NCBI GenBank assembly: GCA_035295985.1
Contig: DATHBT010000301.1
Span: 1 to 22,893 of the forward strand
Length of the DNA stretch: 22,893 bases
DNA from: JAIVGV01 sp035295985
Lineage (GTDB): Bacteria; Acidobacteriota; Blastocatellia; Pyrinomonadales; Pyrinomonadaceae
Direction: 5' to 3'
The notes beneath the pieces were generated by a model. The model ran no database searches, was not told the origin of the DNA, and saw nothing but the letters and a program-made list of their open reading frames with translations. The translations under genes were made by a program, and so were the position numbers. Below, piece after piece: positions 1-7,011 of this stretch (position 1 is the stretch's first letter; the number at the start of each line of letters is the position of its first letter).

Positions 1-46
1 AAATCTCTTTCCCGCCACCCGCCACGGTTTACTGTTTACGGCCTTC
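1..46. repeat. Arm of a heptamer inverted-repeat element cut by the window edge
   Basis: Just 3' of the M28 peptidase stop (minus strand, stop at 47-49) lie two short tandem pairs: CCCGCCA twice, then TGTTTAC-like units twice. The 7-bp period and the position a few bases from a stop codon match the complete elements further right. The partner arm would lie outside the window, so this is a partial call. Confidence 0.5.
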
Positions 47-2110
47 TTACTTTCTCGCCGCGGGCGTCAGCTTGAACTTCAGTCGTTCGCCCCCGCGCAG
101 GACTTCGACCTCGTACTCCTCGCCGGCCTTCATGTAGCCGAGCACCTGCGTGTAGTCGTACACGTTCTTCACGTCGCGGCCCGCCAGTTTCACGATCAGG
201 TCGCCGGCCTTGAGGCCCGCCTTCGCCGCGGGCGAGTCGTCGCGCACGCCGTCGAGCTTCATCCCGTCGCCGCCCTCCGCGTAGGAGGGGATCGTGCCGA
301 GATAGACGCGGAAGCCGCCGGCCGCGCGGCCCGCCGGCGTGGCGGATTTGGCCTGCGTGTAGGTCGGCCTGGCGTCGGCGGCATCAACGGCGCGGACGAT
401 GTCGCGGACAAACTCGGTGACGCGCAGCAGCCCTTCGTAGTTGATGCGCTCGGCCGTGTCGGTCGGCTTGTGGTAGTCCTCGTGCGTGCCCGTCCAGAAG
501 AAGAGGACTGGAATCTGGCGCGCGTAGAACGACGAGTGATCGGACGGGCCGAAGCCGTCGTCGTTGAGCGTCAGCGCGAACCGCGCGGCCGGGGTCGCCG
601 TCGCGACGATTGCGCCGTTGGCCGCGACGACGATGGGCACGTCGCCCTCGCGCCTCGCGGCCCCGCTCAGCCCCGCCGGGTGCGTGCGCACGTTCAGCGT
701 CGCGTTCTCGCGCTCGATGATCCGTCTCCACTCGGCGGCCGTGCCCGCGCCGCCGACTACGAGCCTGTCCTCCTTCATCCGCCCGACCATGTCCATATTG
801 AACATCGCGACCGTCTGAGCGAGCGGCACGGCGGGCTGGCGGTTGACGTAGAAGTTGGAGCCGAGCAAGCCCTCCTCCTCGCCGCCGAAGGCCGCGAAGA
901 CGACGGTGCGGCGCGGGCGCGACGCGGAGAAGACGCGCGCCAGTTCGAGCACGGCGGCCGTCCCCGAAGCGTTGTCGTCCGCGCCGTGGTGTATCTCGCC
1001 CTCGCGCTGCGCCAGACTCCCCTGCCCGCCGCGCCCGAGGTGATCGTAGTGCGCGCCGATGACTATGGCTTCATCCTTCAGCTTCGGGTCTGAGCCTTCG
1101 AGTATGCCGACGACGTTGTATGCCGGGGCCTCGCGCTTGACTATGTCGGTCTCAAGGCTGAAGGCGATGTTGCGCAGCGGCGTCGAGTGGTTGCGCTTGT
1201 CAGGCTGCTGCGCCGCCTCGCCCGGCGTCCCGCCTTCGGGCTTCGCTTCGGGCTTCGCGCCGGCCGACTCTTCCAGCTTCTCGAACGTGACGGACGGTAT
1301 CGACGCGGCCTCGACCGCACGTCGCGCGACCTGTCGCGAAATCAGCACGACGGGCAGCCCGGCGTCGCCTGCGGCGAGTCCCTCCTCCGGCCGTAGGCGC
1401 GTCAGGCGGTCGTCCTTGAAATTCTGCTCGCGCGTGATGACGAGGAGCGCGCGCGCGCCGGCCTCGCGCGCCGCCGCGGCCTTGAAGCGCAGGTCGCCGA
1501 AGCGCGCGAACTGCCCGTGCGGGTTGTCGCCGTCGGGCGTGCCCGCGAAGGCCAGGGCTATCTTGCCTCGCGAGTCAACGCCCGCGTAGTCGTCGTGGCC
1601 GAGTTCCGAAGCCTTGATACCGTAGCCGACGTAAACGACCGTGCTCCGCTCGACCCGCCCGCCGGCGCTCCACGCGAGCGGCGTCCAGTCCTCGCCGAGG
1701 CGCAGATCGAGCTTGAGCGCCGGGTCGTCCGCCGCCGCCCCGCCCGCGCGCGGGTGGAAGCTCATCGAGTTGCGCTTGCCGAGTTCCACCGCAGCGACAT
1801 AAGGGAACTTCTGCATGTAGGCGCTGAACGAGTCGGGGGAGGGCTGGCCGGTCGTGCGTGCGCCGGGCTTGAGGCCGAGTCGCTTGAACTCCTCCGCGAT
1901 GTACTGCGCGGCGAGGCTCGCGCCCTGCGTGCCGGTGCGCCGCCCCTCCAGCCTGTCGGACGCGAGGTGCGCCACATGAGCGCGCAGCCTCTCGCCGCTC
2001 ACCTCGACTGTGGCCGATTGTTGCTGTTGTTGCGCGAACGCGCCCGCGGTAAGCGCGAGCACGAGTAGGAGGGCGGAGAATCTGTGAAGCGCGGAGAATT
2101 TGTGACGCAT
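47..2110 (-). CDS. Secreted M28 family zinc aminopeptidase with PA and C-terminal PDZ domains
   Basis: Exported di-zinc exopeptidase expected to remove N-terminal residues from peptides in the periplasm or outside the cell. Numbering from an in-frame GTG at 2119, a signal peptide spans about residues 4-30 (hydrophobic core, then AFAQ). A protease-associated region lies at about 140-270 and the M28 core at 330-575. Zinc ligands are visible: H357 (GAHYDH), D381 (GADDNASG), E414/E415 (GGEEEG), D443 (NMDMVG) and H550 (EDYHKPTDT). A PDZ domain fills about 605-685 (SPAAKAGLKAGDLI). I prefer the ATG at 2110 (MRHKFSALHRF, 687 aa) because GAG lies 8-10 nt upstream; the GTG start would add MKF. An extra stretch at about 485-513 before the GPSDHSSFY motif looks like a loop insertion. 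It is the last gene of the minus-strand run and follows a beta-propeller protein. The family call is firm; the substrate is unknown. Confidence 0.93.
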   Translation of the reverse strand: MRHKFSALHRFSALLLVLALTAGAFAQQQQQSATVEVSGERLRAHVAHLASDRLEGRRTGTQGASLAAQYIAEEFKRLGLKPGARTTGQPSPDSFSAYMQKFPYVAAVELGKRNSMSFHPRAGGAAADDPALKLDLRLGEDWTPLAWSAGGRVERSTVVYVGYGIKASELGHDDYAGVDSRGKIALAFAGTPDGDNPHGQFARFGDLRFKAAAAREAGARALLVITREQNFKDDRLTRLRPEEGLAAGDAGLPVVLISRQVARRAVEAASIPSVTFEKLEESAGAKPEAKPEGGTPGEAAQQPDKRNHSTPLRNIAFSLETDIVKREAPAYNVVGILEGSDPKLKDEAIVIGAHYDHLGRGGQGSLAQREGEIHHGADDNASGTAAVLELARVFSASRPRRTVVFAAFGGEEEGLLGSNFYVNRQPAVPLAQTVAMFNMDMVGRMKEDRLVVGGAGTAAEWRRIIERENATLNVRTHPAGLSGAARREGDVPIVVAANGAIVATATPAARFALTLNDDGFGPSDHSSFYARQIPVLFFWTGTHEDYHKPTDTAERINYEGLLRVTEFVRDIVRAVDAADARPTYTQAKSATPAGRAAGGFRVYLGTIPSYAEGGDGMKLDGVRDDSPAAKAGLKAGDLIVKLAGRDVKNVYDYTQVLGYMKAGEEYEVEVLRGGERLKFKLTPAARK

Positions 2111-2124
2111 AAATTTCACTCGTT

Positions 2125-2245
2125 TGTCAGTTGCCCGTGGTCAGTTGTCCGTTGTCCGTGCCTACCGAACGAGAATCTGAAGTCGAACCTTTCGAGTTGC
2201 GGCAAACGAACGACGGGCAACTGACCACGGGCAACTGATCACTGT
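2125..2245. repeat. Heptamer inverted-repeat element B
   Basis: The gap between the beta-propeller and M28 genes holds a perfect 21-bp inverted repeat: 2127-2147 pairs with 2218-2238. The arms are tandem 7-mers (TCAGTTG, CCCGTGG, TCAGTTG, TCCGTTG on the left; the same words as reverse complement on the right) around a unique spacer of about 50 nt. The right arm ends 2-3 nt from the upstream stop codon (2247-2249). RNA from either strand would form a long hairpin. Confidence 0.85.
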
Positions 2246-2246
2246 C

Positions 2247-3326
2247 TTACTCGACCCAGTCGGCGATGAAGACGTTCGTGTCGCCGCGCTGGCGTGCGTT
2301 GCGGTTCGAGGCAAAGACCAGCCGCTTGCCGTCGGGCGAGAACATCGGGAAGCCGTCGAAACTTTCGTGGTGCGTGACGCGCTCAAGGCCCGTCCCGTCG
2401 AGGTTGACGAGGTAAAGATCGAAGTTTCGGCCGCGCGCGTTCGGGTAGTTCGACGAGAAGATGATGCGCCGGCCGTCGGGCGTAAAATACGGCGCGAAGC
2501 TCGCCACGCCGAGGGTCGTCACCTGCCGCTTGTCCGTGCCGTCGGCGTTCATCGTCCAGATTTCAAAGTTGTTCGGCTCGATGACGTTCTCCGCGAGCAG
2601 TTGCTTGTAGCGCGCGATCTGTTCGGGCGTCTTCGGGTGGTAAGAGCGGTAGACGATTCGACGCCCGTCGCGCGAGAAGAACGGGCCGCCGTCGTAGCCG
2701 AGCGCGTCGGTCAGCCTCTTAACATTTTTGCCGTCGGCGTCCATCGTGTAGATGTCCAGGTCGCCGTCGCGCATCGAGGTGAAGACGATCTTCCGTCCGT
2801 CAGTCGAGACGGTCGCCTCGGCGTCGTAGCCGGGCGTCGAAGTCAGCCGCTTCAAGTCAGTGGCGTCGGGCGTGGCGGTGAAGATGTCGAAGCCGGGGTG
2901 AATGGCCCAGACGTAGCCGCGCGAGCGGTCGGGCGGCGGGGGGCACTCGCGCGAGGCGAGGTGCGTCGAGGCGTAGAGTATGCGGCGGCCGTCGGGGAAG
3001 ATGTAGGAACAGGTGGTCGCGCCGTCGCCCGTCGAGACGAGCCGGCGGCCCGACCCGTCCGCGTTCATCGTGAAAATCTGATCGCAGCCCATCCCGGCCA
3101 CTTTCGACTGGAAGATGAGCTTGCGCCCGTCGCCGCCGAAATACGCCTCGGCGTTCTCGCCCGCGAACGTCAACTGCCGGACGTTCCGCAAATGCTTCTC
3201 GGCCGGAAGCTCGATCTCTTCCGACTGTGCGGGCTGTTGCCGGGCCGGCGGCTGCGCGGTGACGAAGGCGACGACTAGCAGGAGACAAATAAAAGACGAC
3301 GCTACGAGGGGGAATCTCTTGTTCAT
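2247..3326 (-). CDS. Exported PD40 (TolB-like) beta-propeller protein
   Basis: Predicted periplasmic beta-propeller of 359 aa, probably a binding or scaffold protein. A signal peptide (MNKRFPLVASSFICLLLVVAFVTAQ) is followed by six PD40/WD40-like repeats, each with the core xxDGRxIxFxS: GGDGRKLIF, FPDGRRILY, STDGRKIVF, SRDGRRIVY, TPDGRRIIF and SPDGKRLVF. About 23 residues between repeats 4 and 5 (KTPEQIARYKQ...) form a helical-looking insert. The frame opens further upstream, but the ATG at 3326 starts the signal peptide, so it is chosen. No Shine-Dalgarno is visible because a heptamer repeat begins 3-4 nt upstream of the ATG. It lacks the TolB N-terminal domain and has no Tol/Pal neighbours, so it should not be called TolB. 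Pairing with the downstream M28 peptidase suggests related export functions (inference). Confidence 0.85.
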   Translation of the reverse strand: MNKRFPLVASSFICLLLVVAFVTAQPPARQQPAQSEEIELPAEKHLRNVRQLTFAGENAEAYFGGDGRKLIFQSKVAGMGCDQIFTMNADGSGRRLVSTGDGATTCSYIFPDGRRILYASTHLASRECPPPPDRSRGYVWAIHPGFDIFTATPDATDLKRLTSTPGYDAEATVSTDGRKIVFTSMRDGDLDIYTMDADGKNVKRLTDALGYDGGPFFSRDGRRIVYRSYHPKTPEQIARYKQLLAENVIEPNNFEIWTMNADGTDKRQVTTLGVASFAPYFTPDGRRIIFSSNYPNARGRNFDLYLVNLDGTGLERVTHHESFDGFPMFSPDGKRLVFASNRNARQRGDTNVFIADWVE

Positions 3327-3327
3327 A

Positions 3328-3415
3328 CGCGTAAATCGTAAATGTTGAATCGTAAATAGTCCAAGGCACGGGCGCACAGACTATTCACGATCCACGATTT
3401 ACGATTCACGTTCTT
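3328..3415. repeat. Heptamer inverted-repeat element C
   Basis: The left arm (3330-3359) reads as 7-mers CGTAAAT, CGTAAAT, GTTGAAT, CGTAAAT. The right arm (about 3383-3412), reverse complemented, reads CGTGAAT, CGTAAAT, CGTGGAT, CGTGAAT. The spacer is about 23 nt. The word differs from elements B, D and F but the architecture is the same. It lies between the serC stop (3417-3419) and the propeller start (3326), touching both. Confidence 0.85.
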
Positions 3416-3416
3416 C

Positions 3417-4502
3417 TCACCCGTTCTTGCGGGCGAACTCGCGCATGAACTCGGCCAGCGCCTCGCAGCCCTCGCGCGGGAAGGCGTTGTAGATGGAGGC
3501 GCGTATGCCGCCGACGGAGCGGTGGCCCTTGAGGCCGTCGAGCCGCGCGGCGGTCGCCTCTTTGACGAACTGCTTTTCGAGTTCTTCCGTGGGCAGCCGC
3601 CACGTGACGTTCATCAGCGAGCGCGCCTCCCTGGCGGCGTGGCCGCGGTAGAAGTCGGTCGCGTCAATCGCGTCGTAGATCAGTTTGGCCTTCTCCTGGT
3701 TCTTCCGGTAGATGCCTGTCGTGCCGCCCTGATCTTTGACCCACTTGCAGACGAGGTTGAGGATGTAGATGCCCCACGTGTTCGGCGTGTTATAGAGCGA
3801 CTTGTTCTCCGTGTGCGTGCGGTAGTCGAGCATCGTGTGCAGCCCCGCGGGAATGCGCTGCAAGAGATCGTCGCGGATGATGACGAGGGTCAGGCCCGAA
3901 GGGCCGAGATTCTTCTGCGCGCCCGCGTAGATGAGCGCGTACTTCGACACGTCGATGGGCCGCGACATGATGTTCGACGAGGCGTCGCAGACGAGCGGCA
4001 CGTCGCCCACCTCCGGCTCTGTCTTAAACTCGACGCCCTCGATGGTTTCGTTCGAGGTGAAGTGGACGTAGGCGGCGTTCGCGTCGAGTTTTAACTCGTG
4101 CGGCTCAGGCGTGCGCGTGTAGCGGCCGTCGGCGAGGTCTGCGGCGACGTTCACCGCGCCGACCTTCTTCGCCTCCTTCAACGCCTTCTTGCCCCAACTG
4201 CCCGTAATGACGTAATCGGCCGATTGCCCCTCGCCCAGCAGGTTCATCGGGATCATCGAGAACTGGAGCGACGCCCCGCCCTGCAAAAAGAGCACGTGGT
4301 AGCCGTCGGGGATGCCCATCAGCTCGCGCAACCCCTGTTCGGCCCCGCCGATGATCTCGTCGAACGTCTTCGAGCGGTGACTGATCTCCATCACCGACAT
4401 CCCGACGCCCGGCAACGACAGCATCTCATCGCGCGCCTGCTCCAAAACGGGGACGGGCAGCACGGCCGGCCCCGCGCTGAAGTTGTAGATTCTCTCGGTC
4501 AT
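3417..4502 (-). CDS. serC: Phosphoserine aminotransferase
   Basis: PLP enzyme converting 3-phosphohydroxypyruvate and glutamate to O-phosphoserine and 2-oxoglutarate, the second step of serine biosynthesis; it can also act in PLP synthesis. The 361-aa length is normal for SerC. The N-terminus YNFSAGPAVLP is diagnostic, FLQGGASLQF lies at about 72-81, and the Schiff-base lysine is K197 in AGAQKNLGPSG. ATG at 4502 has AAGGAG upstream, at a rather long spacing of 11 nt. serA lies immediately upstream on the same strand, separated by a heptamer hairpin, so the two steps are encoded together. No serB is seen in the window. Identification is firm. Confidence 0.97.
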   Translation of the reverse strand: MTERIYNFSAGPAVLPVPVLEQARDEMLSLPGVGMSVMEISHRSKTFDEIIGGAEQGLRELMGIPDGYHVLFLQGGASLQFSMIPMNLLGEGQSADYVITGSWGKKALKEAKKVGAVNVAADLADGRYTRTPEPHELKLDANAAYVHFTSNETIEGVEFKTEPEVGDVPLVCDASSNIMSRPIDVSKYALIYAGAQKNLGPSGLTLVIIRDDLLQRIPAGLHTMLDYRTHTENKSLYNTPNTWGIYILNLVCKWVKDQGGTTGIYRKNQEKAKLIYDAIDATDFYRGHAAREARSLMNVTWRLPTEELEKQFVKEATAARLDGLKGHRSVGGIRASIYNAFPREGCEALAEFMREFARKNG

Positions 4503-4526
4503 CGTTTCAAAAACTCCTTATAAGAA

Positions 4527-4635
4527 GTCCGTTGTCAGTAGTCCGTGGTCAGTTGTTAGCCTGACGCAAAGTCCGGGTTTCATTTCAACCGCTGACAGTC
4601 AACAGCGGGCAACTGGCAACGGACTACCGACTACT
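4527..4635. repeat. Heptamer inverted-repeat element D
   Basis: Between serA and serC. The left arm (about 4527-4560) is 7-mers TCCGTTG, TCAGTAG, TCCGTGG, TCAGTTG. The right arm (about 4591-4634), reverse complemented, is TCGGTAG, TCCGTTG, CCAGTTG, CCCGCTG and further units. The right arm overlaps the serA stop codon (4631-4633). It is the same word family as elements B and F but the pairing is imperfect. Confidence 0.8.
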
Positions 4636-5836
4636 GCTGCAATTTCAGCAGACTCAGCTCGATGATGTTCTCGTCGTCGCGCAGGGCGGCGAGCGTGTCC
4701 TCGGGCGGCGCGGCTTCGAGGTTGATGCGGGCGATGGCCGCCTCCGCGCCCTCGAAGATGATGTTCTCCATCTCCTGCACGTTGATCTGGGCTGCGCGCA
4801 CGGCGGCGAGCACCTGCGCGAGTACGCCGGGGCGGTCGCGGTGTCTGACCGTGAGCACGTGCGTGGCGGGCGTGCGCGCCGCGAGGTTGACGACGTTCGG
4901 GACTTTCCCGGTCTCCTTGAACTCGCGGATGATCCGCACCGTCTCCGCGGCGATGGCCTCCTGCGCCTGGTCGGTCGAAGCGCCGATGTGGTGCGTGCCG
5001 TAGAGGTTCGGCTCGCGCGCGATCTCGTCCGTGAACTCTGCCGCGGCGGAAGTCGGCTCGTCGGCGAACACGTCCAGCCCCGCGCGAATCTTGCGCTCGC
5101 GCATCGCCGCGAGCAATGCGGGCTGATCCACGATCTCGCCGCGCGCGGTGTTGATGAAGTACGCGCCCTCGCGCATCGCGCCGAAAAACTCGGTACTCAG
5201 GAAGCCGCGCGTCTCCGGCTTCAAGGCGACGTGGACGCTGACGATGTCCGAAGCGCGCGCGACTTCGACCGGCGAACTTTTACGCTCGACGCCAAGCTCC
5301 GCCGCGCGCTCGTCCGTCAGGCTTCGCCCCCAAGCGACGACCGGCATCCCGAAGGCGCGCGCGCGAGAGATGACCTCGCGGCCGATCTGGCCCGTGCCGA
5401 CGAGGCCGAGCGTGCGCCCGTAGAGGCCGCGCGCCTTGGAGAACTCCTTCTTGTTCCACCGGCCGGCGCGGAGCTGTATGACGTTGTCGGCCACGCGGCG
5501 GTCGAGCGCGAGCATCAGGGCGAAGGCAAGCTCAGCGACGGCGACGGAGTTTTTGCCCGGACAGTTCGAGACGTACACGCCGCGCCGCGAGGCCGCCGCC
5601 ACGTCAATCGTGTTGTAGCCCGCGCCCGCGCGCACGACCAGTTTCAACGGCCCGGCGTCGAACATCGGCTCCGTCACCTTCGTCGAGCGCACGACCAGCA
5701 CGTCCGGCCGGAAGTGCGCGATGGCCTCGACCAGCGAGTCGTCCTTCGCGTCCGGCTGGTACTCGTAATCGCAGCCGATGGCCTCCAGCCCCTCGCGGCC
5801 CGACTGCTCGAATTTATCGGCGATGAGAACAAGCAT
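4631..5836 (-). CDS. serA: D-3-phosphoglycerate dehydrogenase with C-terminal ACT domain
   Basis: Oxidises 3-phosphoglycerate to 3-phosphohydroxypyruvate with NAD+, the committed step of serine synthesis. Numbering from the in-frame GTG at 5839, the Rossmann motif GTGQIG lies at 148-153. The catalytic set of the D-2-hydroxyacid dehydrogenases is R233 (NTARGEIVD), E261 (DVFADEP) and H284 (THHIGAS). An ACT domain spans about 328-400 (HVLTVRHRDRPGVLAQVL) and is the usual site of serine feedback. The length of about 401 aa is the short ACT-bearing form without the ASB domain. ATG at 5836 is preferred over GTG because GAGG sits 8 nt before it. It lies upstream of serC, which settles the SerA call over other hydroxyacid dehydrogenases. 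Confidence 0.95.
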   Translation of the reverse strand: MLVLIADKFEQSGREGLEAIGCDYEYQPDAKDDSLVEAIAHFRPDVLVVRSTKVTEPMFDAGPLKLVVRAGAGYNTIDVAAASRRGVYVSNCPGKNSVAVAELAFALMLALDRRVADNVIQLRAGRWNKKEFSKARGLYGRTLGLVGTGQIGREVISRARAFGMPVVAWGRSLTDERAAELGVERKSSPVEVARASDIVSVHVALKPETRGFLSTEFFGAMREGAYFINTARGEIVDQPALLAAMRERKIRAGLDVFADEPTSAAAEFTDEIAREPNLYGTHHIGASTDQAQEAIAAETVRIIREFKETGKVPNVVNLAARTPATHVLTVRHRDRPGVLAQVLAAVRAAQINVQEMENIIFEGAEAAIARINLEAAPPEDTLAALRDDENIIELSLLKLQQ

Positions 5837-5852
5837 CACTCAAACCTCAAAG

Positions 5853-5978
5853 GAAGCTGTTAGCGATTAGCTGTTAGCCGTTAGCCAGAGGGAGACAGCC
5901 TGCAACTTCCGTTTCAGCCTCTGCTCAGATTTCAGTCTTTGGTCTTGCTAACAGCTAATCGCTAACAGCTAACAGCTT
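5853..5978. repeat. Heptamer inverted-repeat element E
   Basis: A perfect 24-bp inverted repeat, 5855-5878 against 5947-5970, lies between the GNAT stop and the serA start. The arms are tandem 7-mers AGCTGTT, AGCGATT, AGCTGTT, AGCCGTT, a different word from elements B to D. The spacer of about 60 nt is unique sequence. The right arm ends 4 nt from the GNAT stop codon (5982-5984). Confidence 0.87.
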
Positions 5979-5981
5979 CTT

Positions 5982-6527
5982 TCAGATTTCGTCGCGCACC
6001 GCGTAGAAGCCCGGCGACGGCGTGAACTCCTCGCGCGTGATGGCGTAGAGCACGCAGTCGATATTGTAGTGGCGCGCCGTCCCCTCGTAGCGCATGCCGA
6101 GCTTTTCCATGACGCGGCGCGAGCCGGCGTTTTCCGGTTCCGCGACGGCGACGATGCGGGGCAGGCCGACCGTCTCGAAGCCGTAGCGCAGCCACGCGGC
6201 GGCGGCCTCGGTCGCGTAGCCCTTGCCCCAGTGCGGGCGGTCGAAGCCGTAGCCGACCTCGATCTGTCCCGAATCTTCTAACGGCTGGATGCCGCTCCAG
6301 CCGATCATCTCGTTGTCGGGTTTGCTGAGCAGAGCGCACATGCCGAAGCCGTGCTGCCTGTGGCAGTCGAGATAGAATTCCAAACGCTTAGCGACGAACT
6401 CCGGCGTTGACATCTCCGGCCCGCCTAGGTAGCGCGAGACCTCCGGGTCTGCGCGGAAGCGCAGCAGCGTCGGCAAATCGTCGCGCGTGATGGGGCGCAT
6501 CAGAAGTCGGTCGGTTTCGATGATCAA
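5982..6527 (-). CDS. GNAT family N-acetyltransferase (RimJ/RimL-like)
   Basis: Acetyl-CoA dependent N-acyltransferase of 181 aa in the Acetyltransf_3 group. The opening IETDRLLMRPITRDDLPTL is typical of RimJ/RimL-like enzymes. The acetyl-CoA pyrophosphate loop is RPHWGKGYATEA at about 97-108, and ENAGSRRVMEKLGM at about 131-144 is the conserved helix that follows. The start is TTG at 6527, supported by GAGG 8 nt upstream; no ATG is available before the internal MRP. It sits between serA and the four-helix-bundle remnant, with a heptamer element on each side. Substrate unknown: family members acetylate ribosomal protein N-termini, antibiotics or small amines, and nothing here decides between them. 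Confidence 0.88.
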   Translation of the reverse strand: MIIETDRLLMRPITRDDLPTLLRFRADPEVSRYLGGPEMSTPEFVAKRLEFYLDCHRQHGFGMCALLSKPDNEMIGWSGIQPLEDSGQIEVGYGFDRPHWGKGYATEAAAAWLRYGFETVGLPRIVAVAEPENAGSRRVMEKLGMRYEGTARHYNIDCVLYAITREEFTPSPGFYAVRDEI

Positions 6528-6544
6528 TGTTAACGCCTCAAGAC

Positions 6545-7007
6545 TGTCCGTTGTCAGTGGTCAGTTGTCCGTTGTTCGCTTATTCGGTGTTGAGCCGATG
6601 GAGCGAAGGTAGGAATTTAACTTTGGCGCTAGCTCGGCAATAATTGGCCTCAACTTTTCGACCTGTTCGGCCGTAAGGAGACTTCTTTTTTAGGCCCGCC
6701 TCAGCCAGTGCTGCGTCTCGTTCAAAGAGCCGCGGGCCATCCTGATGAAGCGGCGGTTATCCTGAAAGCTGCCCCGGCCCGTCCCCTCCGCGATGTTAGC
6801 CCCGACGCTGTCCGCGGCCCGGACGATCTGCTTACCCAGGGTGCTCCTCTCAAATTGATCCCATCTTTTGACGATAGCCCACACCTCGTCAGCCAATCTC
6901 TCCGCCAATCGGTAAACGTGCAACGTCTCGAAATTCGTCTTCGTCATATCACTCACCGTGAGGTGTGAGTCGACCAACAACGGACAACTGACCACGGACA
7001 ACGGACA
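6545..7007. repeat. Long heptamer inverted-repeat element F enclosing a four-helix-bundle gene
   Basis: Arms at 6545-6576 and 6976-7007 are inverted copies matching at 31 of 32 positions, built from 7-mers TCCGTTG, TCAGTGG (or TCCGTGG), TCAGTTG, TCCGTTG. They use the same words as elements B and D but enclose about 400 bp holding a four-helix-bundle gene instead of a 25-60 nt spacer. The right arm ends 4 nt from the DUF1015 stop (7012-7014). This looks like a cargo-bearing version of the short elements (inference). Confidence 0.85.
6561..6947 (-). pseudogene. Four helix bundle protein (23S rRNA IVS / S23-like, Avd-like fold), interrupted by an in-frame TAA
   Basis: The intact part (6947 down to 6690) encodes 85 aa: MTKTNFETLHVYRLAERLAD..., then GKQIVRAADSVGANIAEGTG and a final LNETQHWLRRA. 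These are hallmarks of the four-helix-bundle family first seen in 23S rRNA intervening sequences. The frame stops at TAA (6690-6692) where I expect a Tyr after WLRRA. Beyond it the same frame continues with the normal C-terminal helix (KRSLLTAEQVEKLRPIIAEL, then APKLNSYLRSIG) to a TGA at 6561-6563, inside the repeat arm. One base change therefore separates it from a normal protein of about 128 aa. ATG at 6947 is preceded by GGTGAG. A truncated protein lacking helix 4 is possible, but decay is the simpler reading. It lies wholly inside element F. Confidence 0.82.
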
Positions 7008-7011
7008 AACT

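Noticed and set aside
2125..2245. Heptamer hairpins as ordinary Rho-independent terminators
   Set aside because: The stems are not followed by U-tracts, lie inside apparently co-transcribed runs, and have spacers up to 60 nt, unlike the clear terminators at 17907, 18738 and 20526.
2247..3326. TolB of the Tol-Pal system
   Set aside because: Only the beta-propeller repeats match; the TolB N-terminal domain and Tol/Pal neighbours are absent.
2125..7007. Heptamer arrays as a CRISPR array
   Set aside because: Units are 7 bp, degenerate and contiguous, with inverted partners; there are no 25-40 bp direct repeats with regular spacers and no cas genes.
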